A stretch of DNA of 50,881 nt from an uncultured Candidatus Saccharibacteria bacterium (GTDB taxonomy: Bacteria > Patescibacteriota > Saccharimonadia > Saccharimonadales > Saccharimonadaceae). This document shows, in pieces, positions 9,683 through 17,485 of this stretch. The stretch's first letter is position 1; the number at the start of each line of letters is the position of its first letter. Position numbers and translations under genes: made by a program. Below the pieces are notes generated by a model. That model was given only the letters and a program-made list of their open reading frames with translations, had not been told where the DNA came from and ran no database searches. Where the stretch lies: assembly GCA_937958235.1 (NCBI GenBank), contig CALFGG010000050.1, positions 1 to 50,881 on the forward strand, given 5' to 3'.

Positions 9683-10804
9683 ATGGCAAATATTAATGGT
9701 TATTTGAGCGTAGCTGGAGCGCAGAAAATTTCAAAGAAGGCACCTTTCTCTGAAGCCGACCAGCTGATTTTGGCGCGAATTTCTTATTTGCCATTTCATA
9801 AAATTAAACTGGGCTTATTTGAGACAATTGCATCAGTGGCGGATAAAATGCATGAGCTGCCAGCTTCGGCTTTTGGCTGGCCAGATGACCGTAAATTAAT
9901 TGAATTACTCGGACAGTCAAGGCGCTTTAATAAAATGCGTATCAGCAATTTCGTACGTCACAATGATGAGGCACTCGAAAAACAGTTTTCTGCCGTCACT
10001 ATTCATTTGAATCTGCAGAGAGCATATCTTTCCTTTTATGGGACTGATAGTTCCCTGACCGGGTGGAAGGAAGATTTCAACTTAGCTTTTCTTGATAATA
10101 TTCCTGCGCAGATCGAGGCGCTTGAATATCTTAAAAAAGTCAGCCTCAAGTTTTTTTGGAAGAAACTATACCTAGGAGGACACTCTAAGGGCGGGCATGT
10201 TTCAATCTTTGCCGCCATTCATGCCGCAGACCATATTCAAAAAAGAGTCCAAGCTGTTTATAACTATGATGGGCCAGGGATCCGTAAGGACTTGGTTGAA
10301 CAAGATTTAGGTTCTTTTAAGGTTCTCGACCGTATCAATACTTTTGTCCCACAAGAATCAATTATTGGGCGTCTGTTTGAACACCGTGAGGGACTGATAA
10401 TCGTACATAGTACTGCGAAGAATGTTTATCAACACGATATTTACTCTTGGCAGATTGAGGGTAATAAATTGGTTCGCTCGAAAACGACAAAGCGTAGTAA
10501 TATGATTAATCGTGCGATCAATCAATGGATGCAAAATGCTAGTCGCGAGGAAATAAAAATCTTCATCAACGGGATGTTTGAAATTTTTTCATCGGTAGAG
10601 CTGAACAATCCGATAGAACTAATGCGTGAATGGAAGCATTTTGGTCCTAAAATCCTAAAAGAATTTATGAATACGCCAAAAGAAAAGAAGAAGGCAATTT
10701 CTGACATTTGGTTAAAACTGGGTGAATCACTAATCCGCTCACAGATTGAGCAGAGCGAGATTCTAGCAAAATTTAATAAGACTTTTAAGGTTCGGGGGAA
10801 ATAG
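9683..10804 (+). CDS. DUF2974 (Mbeg1-like) alpha/beta-hydrolase
   Basis: 373 residues of the DUF2974 type, a lipase-like alpha/beta-hydrolase family of unclear substrate. The nucleophile elbow GGHSKGG places the serine at 168. Family landmarks follow: YNYDGPG near 193-199 and YQHDIYSW, whose His251 is a likely catalytic residue. No signal peptide is seen, so it acts in the cytosol. It is followed 6 bases later by an Erm/KsgA-like methyltransferase on the same strand, an apparent two-gene operon. Substrate cannot be told from sequence. Confidence 0.82.
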   Translation: MANINGYLSVAGAQKISKKAPFSEADQLILARISYLPFHKIKLGLFETIASVADKMHELPASAFGWPDDRKLIELLGQSRRFNKMRISNFVRHNDEALEKQFSAVTIHLNLQRAYLSFYGTDSSLTGWKEDFNLAFLDNIPAQIEALEYLKKVSLKFFWKKLYLGGHSKGGHVSIFAAIHAADHIQKRVQAVYNYDGPGIRKDLVEQDLGSFKVLDRINTFVPQESIIGRLFEHREGLIIVHSTAKNVYQHDIYSWQIEGNKLVRSKTTKRSNMINRAINQWMQNASREEIKIFINGMFEIFSSVELNNPIELMREWKHFGPKILKEFMNTPKEKKKAISDIWLKLGESLIRSQIEQSEILAKFNKTFKVRGK

Positions 10805-10810
10805 TCGTAG

Positions 10811-11452
10811 ATGCGAAAATTTCAGTTAGATCAGAACTTCCTAAAAAGTCCAAAACTGGCATTATTTCTGATTGGACACTCCAATATTAAGAAACGAGAT
10901 CTAGTGATTGACCTTGGTGCCGGCTCTGGCGTAATAACGAGCGCACTAGCAAGACGTTGTAAAAAGGTGATCGCAGTCGAAAAAGACCCGGAGACTGCAA
11001 AAAAATTGCGAGCAAACTTGGAGCGCCAAAAAATTTCTAATGTGGAAATTTTTGTGGGTGATCTTAGGGAGCTAAAACTTCCAAATGAGCCTTACAAGAT
11101 TTTTGCCAACCCGCCTTTTTCCCTATCCGCTGAAGTATTTTATAAATTACTCAATTTAGAGAATCGAGATGGACAAATAGTTGAACTAGAAAATAAAAAA
11201 CATCGACGACCAGATGCGATTTATTTGATTCTACAAAAACAACTGGCCTTAAAATTAATTATTACAGAGAGACACTATACCAGCCAACTCGGTAGAATTC
11301 TAGCTAAAAATTATGCGACCCGAATCCGGTTGCCACTAAAGGAGACTGATTTTACGCCGCCTCCACGCGTGCCGACTGTTTTATTTGAAGCGAAACAGTT
11401 TACTTTAAGCCCTGAGCCAGGAACCGCTCAACATAACTGTAATCCCAGCTAG
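10811..11452 (+). CDS. Erm/KsgA-family rRNA adenine N6-methyltransferase-like protein
   Basis: 213 residues with the order typical of this family: QNFLKSP at the N-terminus, SAM motif I DLGAGSG (34-40), acidic motif II VEKD, motif IV NPPF (100-103), and a C-terminal FTPPPRVPTVLFEAK stretch. KsgA is encoded separately at 37173-37958, so this is a second, shorter paralogue closer in layout to Erm enzymes that methylate 23S rRNA and block macrolides. Function as a resistance factor is inference; it could be another RNA methyltransferase. Its last 53 bases overlap, tail to tail, the DsbA-like gene on the other strand. Confidence 0.75.
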   Translation: MRKFQLDQNFLKSPKLALFLIGHSNIKKRDLVIDLGAGSGVITSALARRCKKVIAVEKDPETAKKLRANLERQKISNVEIFVGDLRELKLPNEPYKIFANPPFSLSAEVFYKLLNLENRDGQIVELENKKHRRPDAIYLILQKQLALKLIITERHYTSQLGRILAKNYATRIRLPLKETDFTPPPRVPTVLFEAKQFTLSPEPGTAQHNCNPS

Positions 11453-12179
11453 TATCAAAGCCAGAGGTCGCAAAGGAGCCAAATTTAAAGCTTGGCATAC
11501 CACCTAAATTGTATCGCCCCATAAAAGTGGTGGCTTCAGCAGTATTTTGCTTAACCTTATCTAGCATTTTATGTTCAGATAAACATTCGTTAAAGGAAGG
11601 ATCGAGATTAATTTCTTTAGCAATACTCTGCCAATATGCGGGAGTGAGATCCTTGATGGCTGGCGCATTTTTAGAAGTACCAATACCCTTGCTTTGATAA
11701 TCTTGCCAAAGGCGACGAATCACCTGGTGATAGTAATCCCAGAATCTATTTTGCTCAGTAGCGCAGGCTACGGCCTCGGCGCTCATTCTTGAAAAGCCAT
11801 AGTGATCCATATTATTTTCAGACAAAAAGTCGGTGACACGTAGTTCAAAAACAATATCGTGATCTTTGAGATATTTCTCAAATTTTTCCTGATTCTCTAA
11901 TGTGAGACGTGAAAAGACTGTACAATATGGACACATAACATCAGTTACCATGACATAATGATTTTTGGCGTTTTTATTACCTAAAATCGTGCGTTCGTCA
12001 CGAATACTATTTAAATCTTGATTCTTGGGTGCAGAAGTGAGAGCTAACGCAAGAAAAACTACGACGATAGCACCAATAACAATAAGACGAATAGCGCGGC
12101 TAAACATATTGGGACTAGTATGCTCTTCATAGTCTTTAGAGTCGGTAGAATCTATTTGATGATGATCATTTTTACTCAT
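11400..12179 (-). CDS. DsbA-like membrane-anchored thioredoxin-fold protein
   Basis: 259 residues: polar cytosolic start, one membrane anchor (about 31-50), and an extracytoplasmic thioredoxin-fold domain with CPYC at 83-86. The C-terminal PSFKFG segment holds the expected cis-proline region (GGMPSF). It probably oxidises or isomerises disulfides in exported proteins. Its start overlaps the stop of the upstream CPTC membrane-protein gene by 8 bases (12172-12179), and glyS precedes both. The neighbouring CPTC protein could be its redox partner, which is inference. Confidence 0.85.
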   Translation of the reverse strand: MSKNDHHQIDSTDSKDYEEHTSPNMFSRAIRLIVIGAIVVVFLALALTSAPKNQDLNSIRDERTILGNKNAKNHYVMVTDVMCPYCTVFSRLTLENQEKFEKYLKDHDIVFELRVTDFLSENNMDHYGFSRMSAEAVACATEQNRFWDYYHQVIRRLWQDYQSKGIGTSKNAPAIKDLTPAYWQSIAKEINLDPSFNECLSEHKMLDKVKQNTAEATTFMGRYNLGGMPSFKFGSFATSGFDTSWDYSYVERFLAQGLK

Positions 12180-12810
12180 GTTTTTCTCCTTCGGGTGCTG
12201 TTTGGGATTTTATTTGTTGATATTTTTCCGCCTCAGAAATTATATATGCCTCATAGCCAAGTTTTTGAAAGACGAAGAACGCCATAATTAACGATATAAG
12301 ATTAAGAATCACGGAAACAGTACCGATTAGCGCCAGCCCGGATGAGCCAAGGATCGAAATAAAAATAGGGGCAAGCAGCGCAGTACCACAGGTGGGACAA
12401 CCAGAGCTTAATAGAAAGAAGCTGGCAATAATGCCGGTACTTTGAAGATTATCGGAGAGATTCTGTTTGCGAAAGTGCAAGATAAAGAAAAGTAGGCCAA
12501 TGAGTACTGATTGAACTAGATTAATTAACGACATAAAGAAGAAGTCCGGCAGGGTGCGGCCCACACCAAACACGGCGGCAACGGTATGAGCAATAAGGAC
12601 AAGTTTTCCACGTAAGTTAGAGAGTTGGAAGAGCTGCCAGTTGGCCGAACCAGCCGCAAAGAAATTGAGAAGAAAACCAAAAACTAGGAAACAGATCAGG
12701 AACGGCCAAAGAAAATGGCGATTTCCAAAGAGGCTCGGAAGATTTTTGATTGCGTCATGGAGATGCGAGAAAAACCGTCGAAAACGTCGCTGAATTGGCT
12801 GCTTTTTAAT
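12172..12810 (-). CDS. multi-pass membrane protein with a CPTC motif, apparent ATT start
   Basis: 212 residues if translation begins at ATT (12808-12810), which lies 5 bases after a perfect AGGAGG (12816-12821); the frame is closed by TAG directly before that site. The first conventional start is a GTG at 12573, 238 bases further on, with no ribosome binding site, and using it would remove a basic N-terminus and the first membrane segment. About five hydrophobic segments are seen, with SSGCPTCGTALLAPI placing Cys138 and Cys141 at a membrane edge. No named family recognised. Its overlap with the DsbA-like gene suggests the CxxC exchanges electrons with it, in the manner of DsbB, VKOR or CcdA. 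Confidence 0.7.
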   Translation of the reverse strand: MKKQPIQRRFRRFFSHLHDAIKNLPSLFGNRHFLWPFLICFLVFGFLLNFFAAGSANWQLFQLSNLRGKLVLIAHTVAAVFGVGRTLPDFFFMSLINLVQSVLIGLLFFILHFRKQNLSDNLQSTGIIASFFLLSSGCPTCGTALLAPIFISILGSSGLALIGTVSVILNLISLIMAFFVFQKLGYEAYIISEAEKYQQIKSQTAPEGEKHE

Positions 12811-12834
12811 AATTACCTCCTAATTTTAGTTTAA

Positions 12835-14172
12835 TTATAGCTCATTAATTTTGACACGAGTTTGAGCCAGTGTATCACGGTCTCTAATTGTAACAGTATC
12901 ATCTTCAAGAGTATCAAAATCGATGACCACGCATTTTGGAGTACCGATTTCATCCTGCTTACGATAACGCTTGCCAATATTACCAGAATCATCCCAAGTG
13001 ACATTACCATATTTCTTACGAAGAATTTGATAAACAGTTCTGGCTTTTTCGACTAGTTCAGGCTTATTTTTAAGCAGAGGGGAGACACAAAAACGGAATG
13101 GAGCAAAAGCTTCAGGGAGTTTTAAGACGGTACGCTTTTCACCATTTACCTCATCTTCATGATAGGCAGCAGAAAGTACTGCCATAACTAAGCGTTCGAC
13201 ACCAAAGGAAGGCTCAATGACATGTGGGACAAAGCTTTCGCCAGTCTTTTTATCACGATACTCCATATTCTTACCAGATGCGCGGGCCACATTCTGAAGA
13301 TCAAAATCCGTACGATAGGCAATACCCATTAGCTCTTCGGATCCAATCGGAAAGTCAAATTCAATATCAACAGTTCGCTTTGAATAGTGCGCACGATCAT
13401 CGGCTGGAACCTCATACTCATGAATCATACTAGCTGGAAGCTGCATTGTCTCTTCAAGAAAAACATGAACATCTCGAAGGAGTTCAGCAAAAATACGCTC
13501 CCAATCATTTGGATGCACAAAATATTCGATCTCCATCTGCTCAAGCTCACGACAACGGAAGATAAAATCACGTGGAGAAATCTCGTTACGAAAAGCCTTA
13601 CCTTGCTGAGCAAGACCAAAAGGCAGGTCTGGATAAACGTTATCAACAACGTTTTTATAGTTCGTGAATATTCCCTGGGCAGTTTCGGGACGAAGATAGG
13701 CAATTGAGGTCTCATCAGAAACGGCACCAACATGAGTCTCAAACATCATATTAAATTGTTTGACTTCACCCCAGTTGATCTTGCCACAAGTTGGACACTT
13801 GATACCAGCATTAATCAGTTGGTCTTTCGTGATATTGGCGGATAAATCATGGCCTTCAGCGGTTTTTGCTAATTTATCAGCACGGAAGCGACCATGACAT
13901 TCATTACATTCCACGAGCGGGTCGGCGAAAGTGGCAGCGTGTCCTGAAGCGACCCAGGTTTTAGGATTCATAATAATGGCAGCGTCGACACCAAGCATAT
14001 CTTCACGATCCTCAACCCAGTATTTCCACCAGGTTTGCATAATTTTACGCTTTAAAGCGACACCAAGAGGACCAAAATCCCAAGTACCAGCCATGCCGCC
14101 ATAAACATCAGATCCTTGAAAAATAAAACCACGACGCTTACATAGACTAACGATATCCTCAAGTTTTGCCAT
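12835..14172 (-). CDS. glyS: glycyl-tRNA synthetase, alpha2 type
   Basis: 445 residues of the dimeric class II GlyRS type (the eukaryote/archaea/Mycoplasma/Gram-positive form), not the alpha2beta2 enzyme. Seen are the opening RRGFIFQGSDVYGG, the insertion with CNECHGR and CPTCGKINW cysteines, motif 2 (FRNEISPRDFIFRCREL), the glycine-binding acidic stretch and motif 3 (PSFGVERLVMAVL), then the anticodon-binding domain. The start has AGGAG upstream and a promoter TGT plus TATAAT (14196-14201). It heads a transcript with the CPTC membrane protein and DsbA-like gene. The peculiar tRNA-Gly at 4346-4422 is its presumed substrate. Confidence 0.96.
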   Translation of the reverse strand: MAKLEDIVSLCKRRGFIFQGSDVYGGMAGTWDFGPLGVALKRKIMQTWWKYWVEDREDMLGVDAAIIMNPKTWVASGHAATFADPLVECNECHGRFRADKLAKTAEGHDLSANITKDQLINAGIKCPTCGKINWGEVKQFNMMFETHVGAVSDETSIAYLRPETAQGIFTNYKNVVDNVYPDLPFGLAQQGKAFRNEISPRDFIFRCRELEQMEIEYFVHPNDWERIFAELLRDVHVFLEETMQLPASMIHEYEVPADDRAHYSKRTVDIEFDFPIGSEELMGIAYRTDFDLQNVARASGKNMEYRDKKTGESFVPHVIEPSFGVERLVMAVLSAAYHEDEVNGEKRTVLKLPEAFAPFRFCVSPLLKNKPELVEKARTVYQILRKKYGNVTWDDSGNIGKRYRKQDEIGTPKCVVIDFDTLEDDTVTIRDRDTLAQTRVKINEL

Positions 14173-14195
14173 ATCAACTCCTATTATTTCTTTTT

Positions 14196-14204
14196 ATTAT
14201 AACA
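14196..14204 (-). promoter_or_regulatory. extended -10 promoter of glyS
   Basis: TGT followed by TATAAT on the minus strand; a 23-base leader with AGGAG separates it from the ATG. Confidence 0.6.
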
Positions 14205-14206
14205 TC

Positions 14207-14908
14207 TTAGCTGGCAATATAGGAAAGTATCGGCAAATAGGTATAAAGGTTTTTAATTTTTAAGATAACATGAATATTGGTCGACAAAATGAGGCGGAGA
14301 ATTTTAATTACATTTTGGTCAATCATGCCTTCCCCATCTGATCTTCTAATAAGAACCTTTTCAAAATTATCCCAGTCGTAAGTGGCTGAGGCCTCAAGCC
14401 TTTGGCCATCACGATCAAAGAAGACGTTAATTTCTTCACCAGAGATTCTAGCCTGATTTAGGTGAAAATAGATTTTAATCAACTGTTTAGTTGAGGCGTC
14501 AGATTGCGATAAATTAAGAGCACTTAGGGTTTGATGTAAAAGATTAAAAAGGTCAGCTGAGTCAATTTGGTGCGAAAGGCGTGAAACCTGTTTTAAAAAG
14601 CTAGAGGCTAGTTCCAGAGTTTCAAGATCACCAATGATTTGATGATAAAATTCCTTGGGCCTGGCTGAAGTAAGAATACCAAATGAGTCATCAGTCGCGT
14701 TTTCGTTTTTTTTGGAATCCTTTTGATGAACGACAATACTAGAAAGAGTGAACATCTCAATACCCCCGGCAAGCTTTGATTTTTCCTTACGAGCACCCTT
14801 AGCAATAGCAGAAAGACGACCATCAGGAGTGAGAAAGGTAATAATTCGGTCACCTTCGCGATAATTTACACGCTTTAATACAATTGCGTCGGTCTTAAGA
14901 TCAGCCAT
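14207..14908 (-). CDS. recO: DNA repair protein RecO
   Basis: 233 residues. The N-terminal OB fold starts with the typical TDAIVLKRVNYREGDRIITF and LSAIAKGARKEKSKLAG, followed by a helical C-terminal domain. RecO helps load RecA on SSB-coated single strands. No CxxC zinc cluster is present, as in many RecO proteins. The ATG follows the stop of the response-regulator gene with no gap (TAGATG), implying translational coupling. Identification rests on the strong N-terminal pattern. Confidence 0.9.
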   Translation of the reverse strand: MADLKTDAIVLKRVNYREGDRIITFLTPDGRLSAIAKGARKEKSKLAGGIEMFTLSSIVVHQKDSKKNENATDDSFGILTSARPKEFYHQIIGDLETLELASSFLKQVSRLSHQIDSADLFNLLHQTLSALNLSQSDASTKQLIKIYFHLNQARISGEEINVFFDRDGQRLEASATYDWDNFEKVLIRRSDGEGMIDQNVIKILRLILSTNIHVILKIKNLYTYLPILSYIAS

Positions 14909-15343
14909 CTAAACCTCAAAGTCCTTCTTTTTTAAAGCTTTAATGACGGCGGAAAAAAGTGACTGTGGCGTCATGGTGGTTTTATTTAAAATTTCCACGA
15001 CATTATAGCTTTCGTAGGTCTGATCGGGAAATTTGAGAGAAGAAACAATAATAACTGGTATCTTGGAGAGATCGGGGTAGGAGGCGATTTCATTCAAAAA
15101 GGTGAAGCCGTCCGGTCCGATCAAAAGCACATCCAGAATAAAAAGATCCGGCGGCTTGCAGCCATCCGGTAATGCAGCAATGGCTTCTATGCAATTTGTA
15201 AAGCAGCGAATTGACAGGTTTTGACCATTTTTTTGAAAAGCCTTTTTTAAGTTCTTCGAAAAAAGCCGTGAAAGAATGGGATCATCCTCAAGTAGGAAGA
15301 TTTCGATGGTTTCTTTAGTGGAAGCTAGTTTATTCTTTAACAT
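14909..15343 (-). CDS. stand-alone response regulator receiver protein
   Basis: 144 residues, a single receiver domain without an output domain. The acidic pair sits at residues 20-21 (LLEDDP), the phosphoacceptor is Asp71 (LFILDVLL), and the conserved lysine is K121 (LNKTT). It follows the histidine-kinase gene by 9 bases and is fused by adjacency to recO. Likely partner of that kinase; with no DNA-binding domain it must act through protein contacts. No ribosome binding site is visible, consistent with coupled translation. Confidence 0.88.
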   Translation of the reverse strand: MLKNKLASTKETIEIFLLEDDPILSRLFSKNLKKAFQKNGQNLSIRCFTNCIEAIAALPDGCKPPDLFILDVLLIGPDGFTFLNEIASYPDLSKIPVIIVSSLKFPDQTYESYNVVEILNKTTMTPQSLFSAVIKALKKKDFEV

Positions 15344-15352
15344 AATAAAAAC

Positions 15353-16042
15353 CTAAAAGGCAAACGCAACTTGCTTGGATGCGGGAAGGCGAAGCTTAAA
15401 ACTAGTGCCGTCACGATGACGCACCGCTAAAAGTTCTGCCTGCATGTACTGCGAAAACTTTGAGGCAATGAAGAGGCCCAGGCCGGAACTGCCGGGGCGC
15501 ATGGAGATACTTGCAGGACGGACCATACCATCTTTTAGAGATTGCCAAATCTGTTTAGGAAGGCAGGGCCCAAAGTCACGCACCGTAATCTCTACAGAAT
15601 CACCACGGTCAGAAATTACCAGAGATGACTCCGTTTCAGAGGTGGAATAATACATTGCGTTAATACAGAAGTTATATATAACACTGAAGAGAAGGTCCGG
15701 ATTCGCAATGGCGAGGTCGTGACGATTTTTATAAAAAGCTGCAACGCTGCGTTGGTTGATCTGAAAAAAGGGCTGAAGTTCAGTGAGAACATGGTCGCAA
15801 ATTCGGCGCACAGAGACTGGCTCCATTTCGAAGAGACCATCCTCGAGTCTAGCAATTTTAGTAAGATCGTTAACTTGTCTGAGAGCACGCTCAGAAATAT
15901 TGATCAGTTGTTTCTTAGTATCCTTTAACTCAGCGAGGCTGTCCTCCTGAAAATCCATTGAAAGAGCAAGCTGACGCATCACCGCAAGCGGACTTTTCAA
16001 CTCATGGGCAACAACTGCTAAACCTCCGACCTCACTTACCAT
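15353..16042 (-). CDS. soluble histidine kinase core
   Basis: 229 residues with only the kinase core: H box VAHELKSPL (His13), dimerisation helices, N box with NFCINAMYYS, and G boxes DFGPCLP and GSSGLGLFIASKF. No membrane segment or recognisable sensor domain, so the signal is cytosolic or arrives through a partner. The promoter TGC plus TATAAT (16049-16054) ends exactly 6 bases before the ATG, predicting a leaderless mRNA. A later start would cut off the H box. First gene of a kinase-regulator-recO transcript. Confidence 0.9.
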   Translation of the reverse strand: MVSEVGGLAVVAHELKSPLAVMRQLALSMDFQEDSLAELKDTKKQLINISERALRQVNDLTKIARLEDGLFEMEPVSVRRICDHVLTELQPFFQINQRSVAAFYKNRHDLAIANPDLLFSVIYNFCINAMYYSTSETESSLVISDRGDSVEITVRDFGPCLPKQIWQSLKDGMVRPASISMRPGSSGLGLFIASKFSQYMQAELLAVRHRDGTSFKLRLPASKQVAFAF

Positions 16043-16048
16043 AGGTCA

Positions 16049-16057
16049 ATTATAGCA
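16049..16057 (-). promoter_or_regulatory. extended -10 promoter, leaderless histidine kinase gene
   Basis: TGC followed by TATAAT on the minus strand; the ATG begins 6 bases after the element. Confidence 0.7.
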
Positions 16058-16112
16058 GAGAAAAAATTTATAGTCAGATTTTTGAAAATTGCATTTGAAG
16101 AAACGCACCTGA

Positions 16113-17189
16113 TTAGCTATTGAAGCGGATGGTGGAGAGAATACGTTCAAAGTCAGCACGGAAGACATTGCTCGAATCGGTTTGAAGCAGAGCAGTCTTA
16201 TCGCGAATCTTAAAGATACAGACAATACCCATGAGGTCACTATCTAATTTACCAGTATAGACATTAACATTAACACCATTAACCACTGTTGAAGAGACGG
16301 TCATCTCTTGCGACTGTACTTTATCGGTGAAATCCTCAAGAACACGATCAAGCTGTTCGTTTTTAATTGTAACCCGAAGAGCCATAACGGTATTGTCAGC
16401 CACAACGTTCACCTGGCCAGGATTGAGGTAGGCATGATAGTCGCCACCACGACTGGCATCATCAGGAATGTAGAGATTCCAAGTCTTAGGATACTCAAAG
16501 TTTAAGGCGCCAAGATCGGTGGGGCCAGAAAATGTTAAGAAAGGATATTTTTCTTTTTCTTCAAAATCATTTTCTAACTTAGTTTGTAAACTATTTCTAG
16601 CCTCGGCAACAGCCACGTCGATTTTTCCCTGTACATTGGTGTTGGCTTCACTCCATTTTAAGGTCATCCAGATGAAGAGTCCGACAAAGAGGACGGCGAG
16701 AAGAGAAACAACAATCAGGCCAATGGTTTTAAGGAGGTCGACACGGTTCTTAGCACGAGCGATACGCTCAGCTTCTTTTTTCTCCTCATCGGTCATGAGA
16801 TTAAAATCTTTATTTAGAAGATTACCGGAAGGATCAGTAACCTGAGACATAAAGGAGGCGTTATTTACTGGAGTAGATGAGGGTGCGGCTTGAGGCATAG
16901 CGGAGGGCTGAGGTGAAACTGTAGGATTTACTGGGGAATAAGGAGACGCGGGTTGATTAAAACTCTGGGGGTTAAAGCCAGGAGTGGAGGTCGCAGATGG
17001 AACAGCAGAAGTGGCAGGAGCGGACGCAAAACCAAAAGCCTGTGAAGACTGTGCGGGTTGCGGGGTTTGAGAGGCCTGCATTGTTTGCGGAGATGGTTGT
17101 CCTTGTGGAGAAATTGGATTCCAAAAATTAGCGTCTTGCGGCGTAACACCTTGACCATTATTAAAATTATTTGAACCCTGATTATCCAT
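16113..17189 (-). CDS. membrane-anchored protein with long Pro/Ser/Gln-rich cytosolic region
   Basis: 358 residues. Residues 1-115 are low complexity (Pro, Ser, Ala, Gln, Asn). A charged stretch (DEEKKEAERIARAKNR) leads into one membrane helix (about 152-174), followed by an extracytoplasmic domain of about 185 residues with a folded alpha/beta pattern, including GALNFEYPKTWNLYIPDDA near 227-245, shaped like a PsbP/DUF-type module. Function unknown. The architecture mirrors the protein at 35827-37092. It lies between xseB and the histidine-kinase operon with a gap on either side. Confidence 0.7.
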   Translation of the reverse strand: MDNQGSNNFNNGQGVTPQDANFWNPISPQGQPSPQTMQASQTPQPAQSSQAFGFASAPATSAVPSATSTPGFNPQSFNQPASPYSPVNPTVSPQPSAMPQAAPSSTPVNNASFMSQVTDPSGNLLNKDFNLMTDEEKKEAERIARAKNRVDLLKTIGLIVVSLLAVLFVGLFIWMTLKWSEANTNVQGKIDVAVAEARNSLQTKLENDFEEKEKYPFLTFSGPTDLGALNFEYPKTWNLYIPDDASRGGDYHAYLNPGQVNVVADNTVMALRVTIKNEQLDRVLEDFTDKVQSQEMTVSSTVVNGVNVNVYTGKLDSDLMGIVCIFKIRDKTALLQTDSSNVFRADFERILSTIRFNS

Positions 17190-17246
17190 ATATTTATATT
17201 TTACTTATGATTATTTATTTGTAAAGTTACTTGCTTACTTTACATT

Positions 17247-17483
17247 CTATTCTTTACTAAAATCACGATCAATGATTTCAATTTGATTCTTAATCTCATT
17301 GAGACTTTTTTCAATTTCTTTTGCCGAGAGAGCTACTTCCTGATATTTTTGACTGGCCTCTTCAAGAGAAAATTCGTCGCCGTAAAACCACTCAATCTGC
17401 TGGTCTAATTGTGCTAAGCGCTGATTAATTGAAAGAACGGTGGTTTTAGTTTTTGTCTTCTTGGGACTGGTTGATTCTGCCAT
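17247..17483 (-). CDS. xseB: exodeoxyribonuclease VII small subunit
   Basis: 78 residues, normal for XseB: a helical hairpin with QRLAQLDQQIEWFYGDEFSLEEASQKYQEV, the family signature region in part. Binds XseA to form ExoVII, which degrades single-stranded DNA. It starts 2 bases after the xseA stop with AAGGAG overlapping the end of xseA. Confidence 0.9.
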   Translation of the reverse strand: MAESTSPKKTKTKTTVLSINQRLAQLDQQIEWFYGDEFSLEEASQKYQEVALSAKEIEKSLNEIKNQIEIIDRDFSKE

Positions 17484-17485
17484 AA

